Shown here: one piece after another, positions 46,249 to 54,271 of the stretch
Layout of the letters: the number at the start of each line of letters is the position of its first letter
Position numbering within the stretch: position 1 is the stretch's first letter
NCBI RefSeq assembly: GCF_910584445.1
Contig: NZ_CAJUBO010000008.1
Location: 42,796 to 106,795 of the forward strand
Origin: an uncultured Desulfovibrio sp.
GTDB taxonomy: Bacteria; Desulfobacterota; Desulfovibrionia; Desulfovibrionales; Desulfovibrionaceae
Direction: 5' to 3'
DNA: 64,000 nt
Notes under the pieces: model-generated
What the model saw: only the letters and a program-made list of their open reading frames with translations
Told to the model about the DNA's origin: nothing
Database searches by the model: none
Made by a program: the position numbers and the translations under genes

Positions 46249-47700
46249 ATGTATACCATCCTGCCATTCAACTTCACCCCATTTGATGATTGCCTGCTTC
46301 TGGTGAATGAAGCGGGAGTCTTTACCTTTCTTGAACAAAAAGACTTTGACGATTTCATAAGGCACAGACTTTCCGAAACTTCGTCTGTTTTTGATGATCT
46401 TGAGAGCGATCTGTTTCTCACAACAGGAGATGTTGATCAGGCCGTTCGCAAACTTGCCGCCAGATATCGTTCCCGCAAGGAATATCTGCGCGACTTCACC
46501 AGTCTGCACATGATGGTCATCACCTTGCGATGCAATCAGAAATGCGGCTATTGCCAGGTATCCAGCGCCGATGAGGATTCCATAAAGTACGACATGTCCG
46601 TCGAAACGGCGAAAAAAATCGTCGATTTCATCCTTTCCGCCCCCACAGATTTTCCCAAGATAGAATTTCAGGGCGGAGAACCGACCATAAACTGGCCCAC
46701 TATCGTCGCAACTGTGGAAAGTGCGGAAAGAAGGTCGGCTGAACTCGGAAAAAATGTTGAATTCGTCATATGTTCGAACCTTACCTCCATAACAGATGAG
46801 CAACTCCATTTCTGTAAGGATCATAAAATCGCTATTTCAACATCTCTTGACGGAACGCGTGATATTCATGACAAATTCCGCAGGACGCGTTTTGATAAGG
46901 GAACATATGATTCTTTTGTCTGCAATTTTAAAAAGGCAAGAGAAATCGTTGGCGACAGGGTCTCCGCGCTCATGACAACCTCGGCAGCGTCCCTGCACAA
47001 GCTGGAGGAAGTCATCGACGAATATGTAAGACTCGGCATGGACGGAATATTCATCCGCTCCCTCAATCCTTACGGTTTCGCCGTGGAAAACGCCCAGCGC
47101 ATAGGGTATCAAATACAAGATTTTACAAAAAAATATCTGGAAGCCCTTGAATATATCCTAAAACTGAATGAGCAACGCTATTTCCCTGAATATTTTGCAA
47201 CTCTGCTTTTCACGAGGATGCTGACATTCATGCCCACGGGATTCGTGGACCTGCAATCTCCAAGCGGCGTGGGAATAGCAGGGGCAATTTACGATTTTGA
47301 CGGATCAGTTTTTCCATCCGACGAGGCCCGGATGCTTGCCCGCATGGGCGACAGGCATTTTTGTCTGGGTAATGTCAATGAGGGAACTTTCACGGACATT
47401 TTTGGCGGCACAAAGCTGCGGAAAATAACTTCCAGAGCCTGCGTCGAAACGACAGTTCCCTGCAGCTGGTGCGCGTATCAGGCCTACTGCGGAACTGATC
47501 CGGTGCGAAATTATCTTGAAAGCGGCAAGGAATGCCGGAATATGGCGGGGACCCCCTTTTGCATAAAACATAAAAAGATTTTTGAAGGACTCTTGCGGAT
47601 ATTGCGGAACGCGGACGACAGACGCAAAGCGATAATCTGGAGCTGGATAATGAACAATCCGGGATTGGCGGGACATGAAACAGGGCAAGGGAATTCCTAA
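46249..47700 (+). CDS. hxsB: His-Xaa-Ser system radical-SAM maturase HxsB
   Basis: 483-aa radical-SAM protein. An N-terminal 90-residue domain (PFNFTPFDDCLLLVNEAGVF) is followed by the cluster motif LRCNQKCGYCQVSS at about residue 95 (C-x3-C-x2-C), then EFQGGEPTINW, the GGEP SAM-binding motif. The C-terminal region has an SPASM-type cysteine group: RACVETTVPCSWCAYQAYC, then GKECRNMAGTPFC. This architecture is shared with peptide-modifying maturases such as those for sactipeptides and mycofactocin. It starts one base after the hxsD stop and overlaps hxsC by 26 bp. Confidence 0.9.
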   Translation: MYTILPFNFTPFDDCLLLVNEAGVFTFLEQKDFDDFIRHRLSETSSVFDDLESDLFLTTGDVDQAVRKLAARYRSRKEYLRDFTSLHMMVITLRCNQKCGYCQVSSADEDSIKYDMSVETAKKIVDFILSAPTDFPKIEFQGGEPTINWPTIVATVESAERRSAELGKNVEFVICSNLTSITDEQLHFCKDHKIAISTSLDGTRDIHDKFRRTRFDKGTYDSFVCNFKKAREIVGDRVSALMTTSAASLHKLEEVIDEYVRLGMDGIFIRSLNPYGFAVENAQRIGYQIQDFTKKYLEALEYILKLNEQRYFPEYFATLLFTRMLTFMPTGFVDLQSPSGVGIAGAIYDFDGSVFPSDEARMLARMGDRHFCLGNVNEGTFTDIFGGTKLRKITSRACVETTVPCSWCAYQAYCGTDPVRNYLESGKECRNMAGTPFCIKHKKIFEGLLRILRNADDRRKAIIWSWIMNNPGLAGHETGQGNS

Positions 47701-48799
47701 CAGCAAATTTGACAGGATCGTCGGCATCGCCACCACAAAGCCTGTTCCCGCGTCCTTGCGCCACAAGCATATCTATGTTGGCGAAACGGCGGGTTTTCAT
47801 TCCCTCGGCTATGCCGGATGCATTTTTTCCGGCAAAGGCAAGGGCATTTTCCAGCCCGGCGCGATTACGCAAGCCGATATCTCCATAATAAACGACGGTG
47901 ATATCCTGATACTGGATGACAGCGGAAAGTTTGATTTCGTATGGGAAGTCGGTTCACCACACAATGCTTTTTTTCTGACGGGTAAATGCAATGTGTCATG
48001 CCTGATGTGCCCACAGCCCCCCTGTGATTTCGAGAATCTGGCATACGGCGAGGCACGGCACATCCTAAAGCTCTTGCAGGGGCGGGAGATTGCAGACATT
48101 TGCCTGACGGGTGGCGAGCCGACACTGGCAAAGGACAAATTCATTGAATTTCTGGCCCACTGCGTGGCTCAGCATCCAGAATCGTATATTTCCGTCCTCA
48201 CAAACGGGCAGACGCTTGCCGACCTGGATTTCGTGACACGCATTGCCGAAATCGCCACTCCCAATGTGATTTTTTGCGTTTCCCTGCATGGCGACAATCC
48301 AGGATTGCACGATGCCATCGTGAACAAGCTTGGCAGTTTTGAAAAAACGGAAGCCGGGATATATAATTTGGCGCGCAAGGGGGTAAAAATTGAAATCAGA
48401 CATGTAATCACGAAAATGAATTATAAGAGATTGCCACAAATGGCACGCCACATCTACAATTACATTCCATTTTGTAATCATTATGCCTTTATGGCAATGG
48501 AACTGCACGGCGAGGCCGTCAAAAACGCCGACCGCATAATGGTAAATCCCGTTCAATATAAAGGGAATCTTGCGGATGCGGCGCTTTTGCTTGAGCGGGC
48601 GTGCCTGCCCGTATCACTTTACAATATTCCTTTATGCATGAGCGATGAACGGATAAGACATCTTGCAAGACAATCGATATCGACATGGAAAAATTTTTTC
48701 CCGCAAGAATGTTGCTCCTGTTCACAAAAATCCTTGTGTTGCGGATTTTTCTCCACTTCGGAGAAAATATCTATGGAAGATATAAAACCCTTCCATTAA
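47675..48799 (+). CDS. hxsC: His-Xaa-Ser system radical-SAM maturase HxsC
   Basis: 374-aa second radical-SAM enzyme. After about 100 N-terminal residues comes the cluster motif TGKCNVSCLMCPQPPC near residue 105, then CLTGGEPTLAKDKF, ISVLTNGQTLADLDF and NVIFCVSLHGDNPGLHDAIV, all core TIM-barrel elements. The C-terminus has clustered cysteines (QECCSCSQKSLCCG), suggesting an auxiliary cluster. HxsB and HxsC always occur together in this system, implying sequential or joint modification of the HxsA peptide. The precursor gene follows after 17 bp. Confidence 0.9.
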   Translation: MKQGKGIPNSKFDRIVGIATTKPVPASLRHKHIYVGETAGFHSLGYAGCIFSGKGKGIFQPGAITQADISIINDGDILILDDSGKFDFVWEVGSPHNAFFLTGKCNVSCLMCPQPPCDFENLAYGEARHILKLLQGREIADICLTGGEPTLAKDKFIEFLAHCVAQHPESYISVLTNGQTLADLDFVTRIAEIATPNVIFCVSLHGDNPGLHDAIVNKLGSFEKTEAGIYNLARKGVKIEIRHVITKMNYKRLPQMARHIYNYIPFCNHYAFMAMELHGEAVKNADRIMVNPVQYKGNLADAALLLERACLPVSLYNIPLCMSDERIRHLARQSISTWKNFFPQECCSCSQKSLCCGFFSTSEKISMEDIKPFH

Positions 48800-48816
48800 T
48801 TCAAAGGAGGTCAGAC

Positions 48817-49050
48817 ATGAGGAGAATCGTTTACTTCCTGTTCATGGCAATGAGTGTGTTCTCGGTGGGGGCAATCGAGCAACCCGTCCAGCGATCTGCC
48901 GATGTCCAGATGCAGCAGGACAAGACGCAACAGGATAATTCTTATTTTTCCGATGTCATGAACAAGGCATCCGATGAAACACTTGTGGCCGCCCACTATA
49001 GCCACAGAAGTCATTCAAGTCACAGAAGCCACGTTTCATCCAGGTATTGA
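48817..49050 (+). CDS. hxsA: HxsA-like precursor peptide with five H-x-S repeats
   Basis: 77-aa peptide, the likely substrate of HxsBCD. An N-terminal signal peptide (RIVYFLFMAMSVFSVGA) predicts export. A polar, Gln/Asp-rich middle follows (residues 20-56). The C-terminus contains five uninterrupted His-Xaa-Ser triplets, HYSHRSHSSHRSHVS, ending SRY. AAAGGAGG precedes ATG 48817, one of the best ribosome sites in the region, consistent with a need for abundant substrate. A strong hairpin follows 7 bp after the stop. The modification chemistry is not established by this sequence. Confidence 0.85.
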   Translation: MRRIVYFLFMAMSVFSVGAIEQPVQRSADVQMQQDKTQQDNSYFSDVMNKASDETLVAAHYSHRSHSSHRSHVSSRY

Positions 49051-49057
49051 TCAACGA

Positions 49058-49101
49058 ATGCCGTTCCTGTATAAGTACAATTGGATATACAGGAACGGCA
49101 T
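49058..49101. terminator. 15-bp perfect inverted repeat ending the hxs operon
   Basis: ATGCCGTTCCTGTAT (49058-49072) pairs with ATACAGGAACGGCAT (49087-49101), loop 14 bases. It starts 7 bp after the hxsA stop. The downstream side is AT-rich but lacks a clean T run. Confidence 0.7.
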
Positions 49102-49239
49102 ATTGCATAAAAATAAATACCGTTCAAACTAAGTAAAAATTTATAAATATTATCATCATTTTATTAGAAATAAATTTTCTATATATGGTATTTACTTCCA
49201 TCAATCAATAATTATATAATAATATATCTAGATGCATAT
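49102..49239. other. AT-rich spacer
   Basis: Very AT-rich sequence without open frames, between the hxs terminator and the transposase remnant. Nothing further seen. Confidence 0.6.
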
Positions 49240-49770
49240 CATGTTGTAATCCATATAAATATATTCAATTCAAGAAAATCATTTTCCACAATATTACCGG
49301 TGAAATAGATACATCTTCCATAGCAGATCAAAATTTTAAGGATTTTACGCAGTGGAATGACTCCGGATGCCATCTTTCCTGAGATTCCTGCCCGAACATC
49401 ACTGTCATATCCCTTGTCCGCCAGAAGATATCCGGAAGAAATCCCTTCAACAAGTCTGCACGCCTGCGAGCAATCCGCAACTGTACCCGCTATACCAGAT
49501 ATTCTGCCCGACATACCATGCGTATTCACGACCAGGTGCGCCCTTACGTTGAGTTCTCTTTTGTTCGCTCATGTCTGATTTGTATCGCATGCCCCACAGC
49601 GTGCGGATGTGCCTGATATGGTCGGCGGCAGATCTTTCACCGGCGCACCAACGAAGTATCTGGGAAACAGCATCAGGAAAATGCCGATCATCACGTGCCC
49701 TCATACTACGAGAGCCTTGGCGTCAGGCAGATGCGGTCCCCAAGCCCTGTCGAATATGCCATGACGACGA
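49240..49770 (-). pseudogene. Decayed IS5-type (IS427-like) transposase
   Basis: Pieces of a DDE transposase appear in different frames of the minus strand. An N-terminal piece with DDRHFPDAVSQILRWCAGER lies near 49690-49620. A C-terminal piece follows: VADCSQACRLVEGISSGYLL, then ADKGYDSDVRAGISGKM and VIPLRK, then NIVENDFLELN near the end. These match the ADKGYD and VEN-FL-LK landmarks of IS5-type proteins. Stops and frameshifts separate the pieces, so it is inactive. Terminal repeats were not found. Confidence 0.75.
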
Positions 49771-50107
49771 GTGCGGCCGCGTGTTCCCCCTTGTTTCCGC
49801 GAGAAGAGCAGAGTGCCGCAAAAACAAGCATATAGATGACATTCTCCAGCAATGCTTTCAAAATTTTGCATATATTTCTCCTCGCCTGATTTTATCTTGT
49901 TAAATACTTCACTATCCCTGGGCAAATTTTCTGAAAAAGCGTTTGCCATGAAATTTCTTTGCGGTATACTTTATCCTGGTATTCTGCTCATCTTTGCGCT
50001 TGTGAAATAATATTTTTTCCTCACCGCATTGACTGAATGTTTCCCTTACGCTACGAAGATACTGTACAAGAATTTTTAACCATTTCATCTTCGCAAAGGA
50101 GTTTGCC
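49771..50107. other. Gap before adh with weak promoter
   Basis: 337 bp holding the possible 5' remnant of the decayed transposase and the adh leader. TTGACT (50029-50034), 17 bp, TACGAA (50052-50057) is a modest promoter candidate 50 bp before adh. Confidence 0.4.
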
Positions 50108-51307
50108 ATGAGCCACGACGTCAAAAACATGTATCATGGGCAGATCACTTCTTTCTTCATCCCCACTGTCACCCTTGTTGGCTCCGATTGCAGCAAGGAA
50201 ATCCCCAACAGGCTTAAAAGCCTGAACGCCAAACACCCTCTCATTGTTACCGATAAAGGCATTGTTGCCTGCGGCATACTCAAAATGATCACGGACATTT
50301 TGGACAAGGCTTCAGTATCCTATGTGGTGTTTGACGGCGCGGTGCCCAACCCCACTGACACCAACGTTGCAGACGCCACTGCCGCATACAAGGAAAACAA
50401 CTGCGACAGCATCATCACCCTTGGCGGCGGCAGCTCGCATGACTGCGGCAAGGGCGTTGGCTTTGTGGTCAGCAACGGCGGCACCATCCATGATTACGAA
50501 GGTGTGGACAAATCCACCAAGCCCTTCCCGCCCTATATCGCAGTGAACACCACGGCGGGCACGGCCTCCGAGATGACCCGTTTCTGCATCATTACCGACA
50601 CCTCCCGCAAGGTGAAAATGGCTATTGTGGACTGGCGCTGCACACCCAGCGTTGCCATTGACGACCCTGTGCTCATGATGGGCATGCCCCCGGCCCTGAC
50701 CGCCGCCACCGGCATGGACGCCCTGACCCACGCTGTGGAAGCCTATGTGTCCACAGCCGCCACGCCCATGACCGACGCCTGCGCGGAAAAAGCCATTGAG
50801 TTCATCAACCGCTATCTGCGCCGCGCCGTTGCCAACGGCAAGGACAAGGAAGCCCGCGAAGGCATGTGCTATGCCCAGTATCTTGCCGGCATGGCCTTCA
50901 ACAACGCCAGCCTGGGCCATGTGCACGCCATGGCGCACCAGCTGGGCGGCTTCTACAACCTGCCCCATGGCGAGTGCAACGCCATCCTCCTGCCCTACGT
51001 CTGCGAGTACAACCTTATCGCGGCCCGCCGCCGTTTTGGCCGCATCGCCAAACTGCTGGGCGAAAGGACCGAGGGCCTCACGGCCAACGATTCCGCCAAG
51101 TCCGCCATCAAGGCCATCCGCGAGCTGTCTCAGGATGTGGGCATTCCCGAGGGTCTCGTCGCCCTGGGCAAGAAATATGGCAAGGAAGTGCGCGAGGAAG
51201 ACATCCCCGTCATGACCGCCAATGCCCAAAAGGACGCCTGCGGCCTTACCAACCCCAGGATCATGACCGATGAGGCCGTGGCCGCCATTTACAAAAAGGC
51301 CCTCTAG
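50108..51307 (+). CDS. Iron-containing alcohol dehydrogenase
   Basis: 399-aa group III (Fe-dependent) alcohol dehydrogenase. It has the nucleotide-binding segment DSIITLGGGSSHDCGKGVGF and the metal site: Asp in SVAIDDPVLMMG, His in TGMDALTHAVEAYVS, and the histidines of SLGHVHAMAHQLGGFYNLPH followed by GECNAILLP. The group closely resembles the abundant ethanol dehydrogenases of Desulfovibrio; sulfoacetaldehyde reductases of taurine-degrading relatives belong to the same family, so the substrate is open. AAAGGAG precedes ATG 50108. GC content matches the core rather than its low-GC surroundings, and transposase remnants flank it on both sides. Confidence 0.93.
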   Translation: MSHDVKNMYHGQITSFFIPTVTLVGSDCSKEIPNRLKSLNAKHPLIVTDKGIVACGILKMITDILDKASVSYVVFDGAVPNPTDTNVADATAAYKENNCDSIITLGGGSSHDCGKGVGFVVSNGGTIHDYEGVDKSTKPFPPYIAVNTTAGTASEMTRFCIITDTSRKVKMAIVDWRCTPSVAIDDPVLMMGMPPALTAATGMDALTHAVEAYVSTAATPMTDACAEKAIEFINRYLRRAVANGKDKEAREGMCYAQYLAGMAFNNASLGHVHAMAHQLGGFYNLPHGECNAILLPYVCEYNLIAARRRFGRIAKLLGERTEGLTANDSAKSAIKAIRELSQDVGIPEGLVALGKKYGKEVREEDIPVMTANAQKDACGLTNPRIMTDEAVAAIYKKAL

Positions 51308-51885
51308 TGTAAGATGTCAACATCTTGTTCCCGTACCCGGTAGCCGGGAAGCTGGCGGGTTCCTGCCAAGAACCATGTGGACGCTGGAAATTGTACCGGT
51401 ACGTCCATATGGGCAAGTCCTGAGTGCGTTTCCAGGAGTGGGTATATGTACATGCATATGCCCACTCTTTTAATGATGTTCTGATACATCGTTCCGCATG
51501 CCCAGTGGTGTGGTGAGAATACTGTCGTGTCCGTTTATGCTGGATTCCGAGTTCCCGGCACGCGTGACGGAACTTCCACGACTTGCAGCAGGCTCCGTTG
51601 TCCGCGAGGACTCGATCCACCATGATACCTATCATGACACCGCGTTCCAAAGGAACTCCACGACAGATTCCGCGGTCTCGTCCGCATGGACCGCTGTATA
51701 TGCCAGTCGTGAAGCATCGTCCACGCACACATGCAGGTATTCTCAGCCCGGTTCGGCCTGACGCAAGATCCCGATGATGTGCTCTTCGCTGAATCGACTT
51801 CGTCGGGCACGCCCCTTCGCCCCGCCTTCAGTCGCGTCACTGGGCGATTTTTATCGCTCATGTACGTGAGTATACTCCCACCCAA
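51308..51885 (-). pseudogene. Decayed IS481-family transposase
   Basis: Minus-strand remnant of an integrase-core transposase. In one frame (51885-51650) there is a segment equivalent to the family's H-V-C-V-D-D-x-S-R-L-A-Y strand. In the next frame comes VDRVLADNGACCKSWKFRHA, CRELGIQHKRTRQYSHHTTG, HAERCIRTSLKEWAYA and YNFQRPHGSWQEPASF, the DDE core and C-terminus of IS481 proteins. A frameshift divides it. Its 3' end abuts the adh stop codon. A 16-bp palindrome (51311-51326, AAGATGT..ACATCTT) lies at that boundary. Confidence 0.8.
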
Positions 51886-52098
51886 AATCGTCCGCTTCCT
51901 TGGCAGAGCAAAAAAATCTTATTTTTTAGGACCGTTGCGGCGACATCCCCGCCCGAAGCGGAGCCAAGGGCGGCCAGAGGAAAAACCTCTTTTCCTCACT
52001 GAAAAAAACATAACGGAGTTTCATGAGTCCTGAACCTCGTTCCGCCCCGGTGCGCATGCGGCCTTGTGCGTCCGCCGCAAATCTGCTAAAACGGCGCT
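51886..52098. other. Gap before the Lar-like gene
   Basis: Contains AGGAAAA/TTTTCCT pairing near 51975-52000 as a weak hairpin. No gene seen. Confidence 0.4.
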
Positions 52099-52356
52099 AT
52101 GAAAGAACTCGATCCGCACGCCATCCGGCCGTGTCTTGCCTGCGGAGGCACCGACGCGCATCTGGAGTCCATGCTTCCGCCTGGTCGCCGTCAGGAAGTC
52201 TGGCGCGTGGTCTGCGCCTGCGGCCAGACCCTCCAGCAGTGGTCCGTGACCCAGGGCGCCGCCATCCGCGCCTGGAACCGCAACCTGGCGCTGGAGACGG
52301 ATACCCTCGCCCCTTCCCGGGAAGCTGCCGCATCCAGGATGCACCCCAAAGGCTGA
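52099..52356 (+). CDS. Small Lar-like zinc-ribbon protein
   Basis: 85-aa protein resembling phage/plasmid restriction-alleviation (Lar-type) zinc ribbons: an N-terminal RPCLACGGTDAHLES (C-x2-C), a second knuckle WRVVCACGQTLQQW (C-x-C), and the trailing AAIRAWNRN, where the family has A-x3-W-N-x-R. Cysteine spacing in the second pair is short, so zinc binding may be altered. Such genes travel on mobile elements. It sits just upstream of the tRNA used by IME-1, so it may be left from an earlier insertion. Function is inferred only from pattern. Confidence 0.6.
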   Translation: MKELDPHAIRPCLACGGTDAHLESMLPPGRRQEVWRVVCACGQTLQQWSVTQGAAIRAWNRNLALETDTLAPSREAAASRMHPKG

Positions 52357-52463
52357 TTCCCCCCATTCTTCCCCGCGCACAAACGGAAGGGCATGCTGAT
52401 CTTCAAAATGCTCAGAATGTGTCAAGGGTCAAATCCTCCCATAAGGAAACTCCAAAATAGTGC

Positions 52464-52492
52464 TTGACGGACAGTTTGGTATCACGTAGAAA
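52464..52492 (+). promoter_or_regulatory. Promoter of tRNA-Glu
   Basis: TTGACG (52464-52469), 17-bp spacer, TAGAAA (52487-52492), 9 bp before the tRNA 5' end, the expected geometry for a stable-RNA promoter. Confidence 0.75.
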
Positions 52493-52501
52493 AAGTTCGC
52501 T

Positions 52502-52577
52502 GTCACCATCGTCTATCCGGTTAGGACGGCGGCCTCTCAAGCCGCTAAGACGGGTTCAAATCCCGTTGGTGACGCCA
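52502..52577 (+). tRNA. tRNA-Glu(CUC)
   Basis: 76-nt cloverleaf. Acceptor GTCACCA (52502-52508) pairs with TGGTGAC (52567-52573), discriminator G, and an encoded CCA. The anticodon arm GCGGC-CTCTCAA-GCCGC gives anticodon CUC. The T arm CGGGTTCAAATCCCG is standard. Its 3' end is the integration site of the downstream element. Confidence 0.95.
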
Positions 52578-52590
52578 AATTTGGGTATAA

Positions 52591-52635
52591 CGAAGAATGC
52601 CAAAGTCCAAAAGACCTTGGCATTCTTCGTTTTTT
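52591..52635 (+). terminator. Intrinsic terminator of tRNA-Glu
   Basis: CGAAGAATGCCAA (52591-52603) pairs with TTGGCATTCTTCG (52617-52629), followed by six T. It lies 13 bp after the tRNA CCA end, on the element side of the junction. Confidence 0.9.
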
Positions 52636-52686
52636 CCTTCCAATACGGTTTCCCGAAGTCCAGCCTCGTCCGCTTGCATCCAAACA

Positions 52687-52710
52687 TTTTGTAGGTATAT
52701 CCGTAGGTAG
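52687..52710 (+). repeat. Paired 12-mer, possible integrase arm site of IME-1
   Basis: TTTTGTAGGTAT followed directly by ATCCGTAGGTAG. The arrangement (two 12-mers sharing RGGTA near the end) parallels the exact pairs at 57966 and 63840 near the ends of IME-2. Located 105 bp before the integrase start. Confidence 0.5.
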
Positions 52711-52815
52711 AAATGTGGTACGGCATTTTCGATACCTACATGGATAACCGGCCGGAATACAAAATTTTTTGTCCATGTGGGCATCTCTCCGTCCAACGAC
52801 AACCAGGGAGTGCCC

Positions 52816-54054
52816 ATGCCTCTTACCGATACCCACATTCGCAGTCTGAAACCCGACATGAAGCCCCGCAAGTATTTCGATGGCGGTGGCCTGTTCCTCT
52901 ATGTTCCCACCAGTGGCAGCAAATTGTGGCGGATGGCGTACCGTTACGACGGAAAGAGTAAACTGCTCAGTTTCGGGGAATATCCCATCGTCTCGCTCAG
53001 AGATGCCAGAGAGCGGCGCGAGGATGCGCGGCGTCTGCTGGCGAAGGGTGTTGATCCTTCCCTGCAGAAACGGGAGGCAAAACAGGCCAGAGTCACAGCC
53101 GAGCGCGAGAGTTTCCAGGGCATCGCCAAGGAATGGCATGAAACCCACTTGGCCGAGTTTTCCGAAAAACATCGAGGAACCGTCATGTACAGGCTGGAGA
53201 CATACATCTTTCCAGCTATCGGCAAGACGCACATCGCCAAACTGGAAACACGGGATGTCATGGATGTGGTCAAACCGCTGGAGCAGCGGGGAAACCATGA
53301 GACGTCCCGGCGCGTGCTGCAAATCATCAGTCAGGTTTTCCGCTATGCGGTCATCACGGGCCGGGCGAAACACAATGTCGCGGCTGACCTTCGTGGAGCC
53401 TTGCGGCCGAGAAAAACCGTCCACCGGGCGGCAGTGCTGGAACCGGAGAAAGTCGGGCAGCTTTTGCGGGACATCGACAACTACGAGGGCTATTTCCCTC
53501 TGGTCTGCGCCCTTAAACTGGCTCCTCTGGTTTTTACCCGTCCCACTGAACTCCGCGCCGCACAGTGGCAGGAGTTTGATCTTGAAGCAAAGGAATGGCG
53601 CATTCCTGCCGAACGCATGAAGATGCGACGGCAACATCTTGTGCCGCTGTCCGAACAGGCGCTGTCCATTCTCCGGGAGCTTCAGAAATACTCCGGCGAG
53701 GGGAAATACCTTTTCCCCTCCATTCGCACCGAAACCCGTCCCCTGTCGGATATGACCATGCTCAACGCCCTCCGGCGCATGGGCTACCAGAAACACGAAA
53801 TGAGCGTGCACGGCTTCCGTTCCATCGCTTCCACGCTGCTCAACGAACGCGGCTATAACCGGGACTGGATAGAGCGCCAGCTTGCCCACGGCGAACAGAA
53901 TGAAGTTCGTGCGGCCTACAATTATGCGGAGTATCTGCCGGAAAGGCGCAGAATGATGCAGGAATGGGCTGACTATCTGACAGGATTACGCGACGCTGCA
54001 TATCAGAAAAAAGCAATCTCAAGGAGGAAACATGAACGAGGACGCGATGAATGA
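52816..54054 (+). CDS. int: Tyrosine integrase of IME-1 (P4/DUF4102 type)
   Basis: 412-aa site-specific recombinase. The N-terminal DUF4102 domain has RKYFDGGGLFLYVPTSGSKL and LLSFGEYPIVSLRDARERRE. The central core-binding domain spans about 95-190. The catalytic domain has the first Arg in FTRPTELRAAQWQEFD, H-x-x-R in SVHGFRSIASTLL, His in RQLAHGEQ and the nucleophilic Tyr in AAYNYAEYLPERRRM. All are present, so it should be active. ATG 52816 has AGGGAG upstream. It lies beside the tRNA, as usual for this group. Confidence 0.95.
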   Translation: MPLTDTHIRSLKPDMKPRKYFDGGGLFLYVPTSGSKLWRMAYRYDGKSKLLSFGEYPIVSLRDARERREDARRLLAKGVDPSLQKREAKQARVTAERESFQGIAKEWHETHLAEFSEKHRGTVMYRLETYIFPAIGKTHIAKLETRDVMDVVKPLEQRGNHETSRRVLQIISQVFRYAVITGRAKHNVAADLRGALRPRKTVHRAAVLEPEKVGQLLRDIDNYEGYFPLVCALKLAPLVFTRPTELRAAQWQEFDLEAKEWRIPAERMKMRRQHLVPLSEQALSILRELQKYSGEGKYLFPSIRTETRPLSDMTMLNALRRMGYQKHEMSVHGFRSIASTLLNERGYNRDWIERQLAHGEQNEVRAAYNYAEYLPERRRMMQEWADYLTGLRDAAYQKKAISRRKHERGRDE

Positions 54055-54199
54055 CCATGATATTTGCGTCTCCATTGGAAAAATTGAAGAAGAGTCCCAG
54101 ATAACAACCAGAGATACCGGCTGGAGTGAGGAAGAAAAGGAGCACATGCGGCAGGCCGGTTATGATGACATGGACATGATCCGTGCGTGGTACAGCTGA
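54032..54199 (+). CDS. 55-aa acidic protein after the integrase
   Basis: Short acidic protein with MNEDAMNDHDICVSIGKIEE at the start and GWSEEEKEHMRQAGYDDMDM near the end. It overlaps the integrase 3' end by 23 bp and has an excellent AAGGAGG ribosome site, and a strong terminator follows, so it is very likely translated with int. Not recognised; an excisionase/directionality or anti-defence role would be speculation. Confidence 0.65.
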   Translation: MNEDAMNDHDICVSIGKIEEESQITTRDTGWSEEEKEHMRQAGYDDMDMIRAWYS

Positions 54200-54222
54200 A
54201 AAACGTACTGTAAGCCTCTTGG

Positions 54223-54271
54223 CGGCACAGATTGTACGGAGTAACGAACTGTACAGTCCGTGCCGTTTTTT
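54223..54271 (+). terminator. Terminator of the int operon
   Basis: CGGCACAGATTGTAC (54223-54237) pairs with GTACAGTCCGTGCCG (54251-54265) with two mismatches, followed by six T. Confidence 0.9.

Noticed and set aside
48976..49050. CRISPR or low-complexity artefact at the H-x-S repeats
   Set aside because: The repetition is at the level of codons within one reading frame with good ribosome site and signal peptide; there are no spacers.
51311..51326. Intrinsic terminator of adh at AAGATGTCAACATCTT
   Set aside because: Only 7-bp AT-rich arms with a two-base loop; more likely the end of the IS481 remnant.
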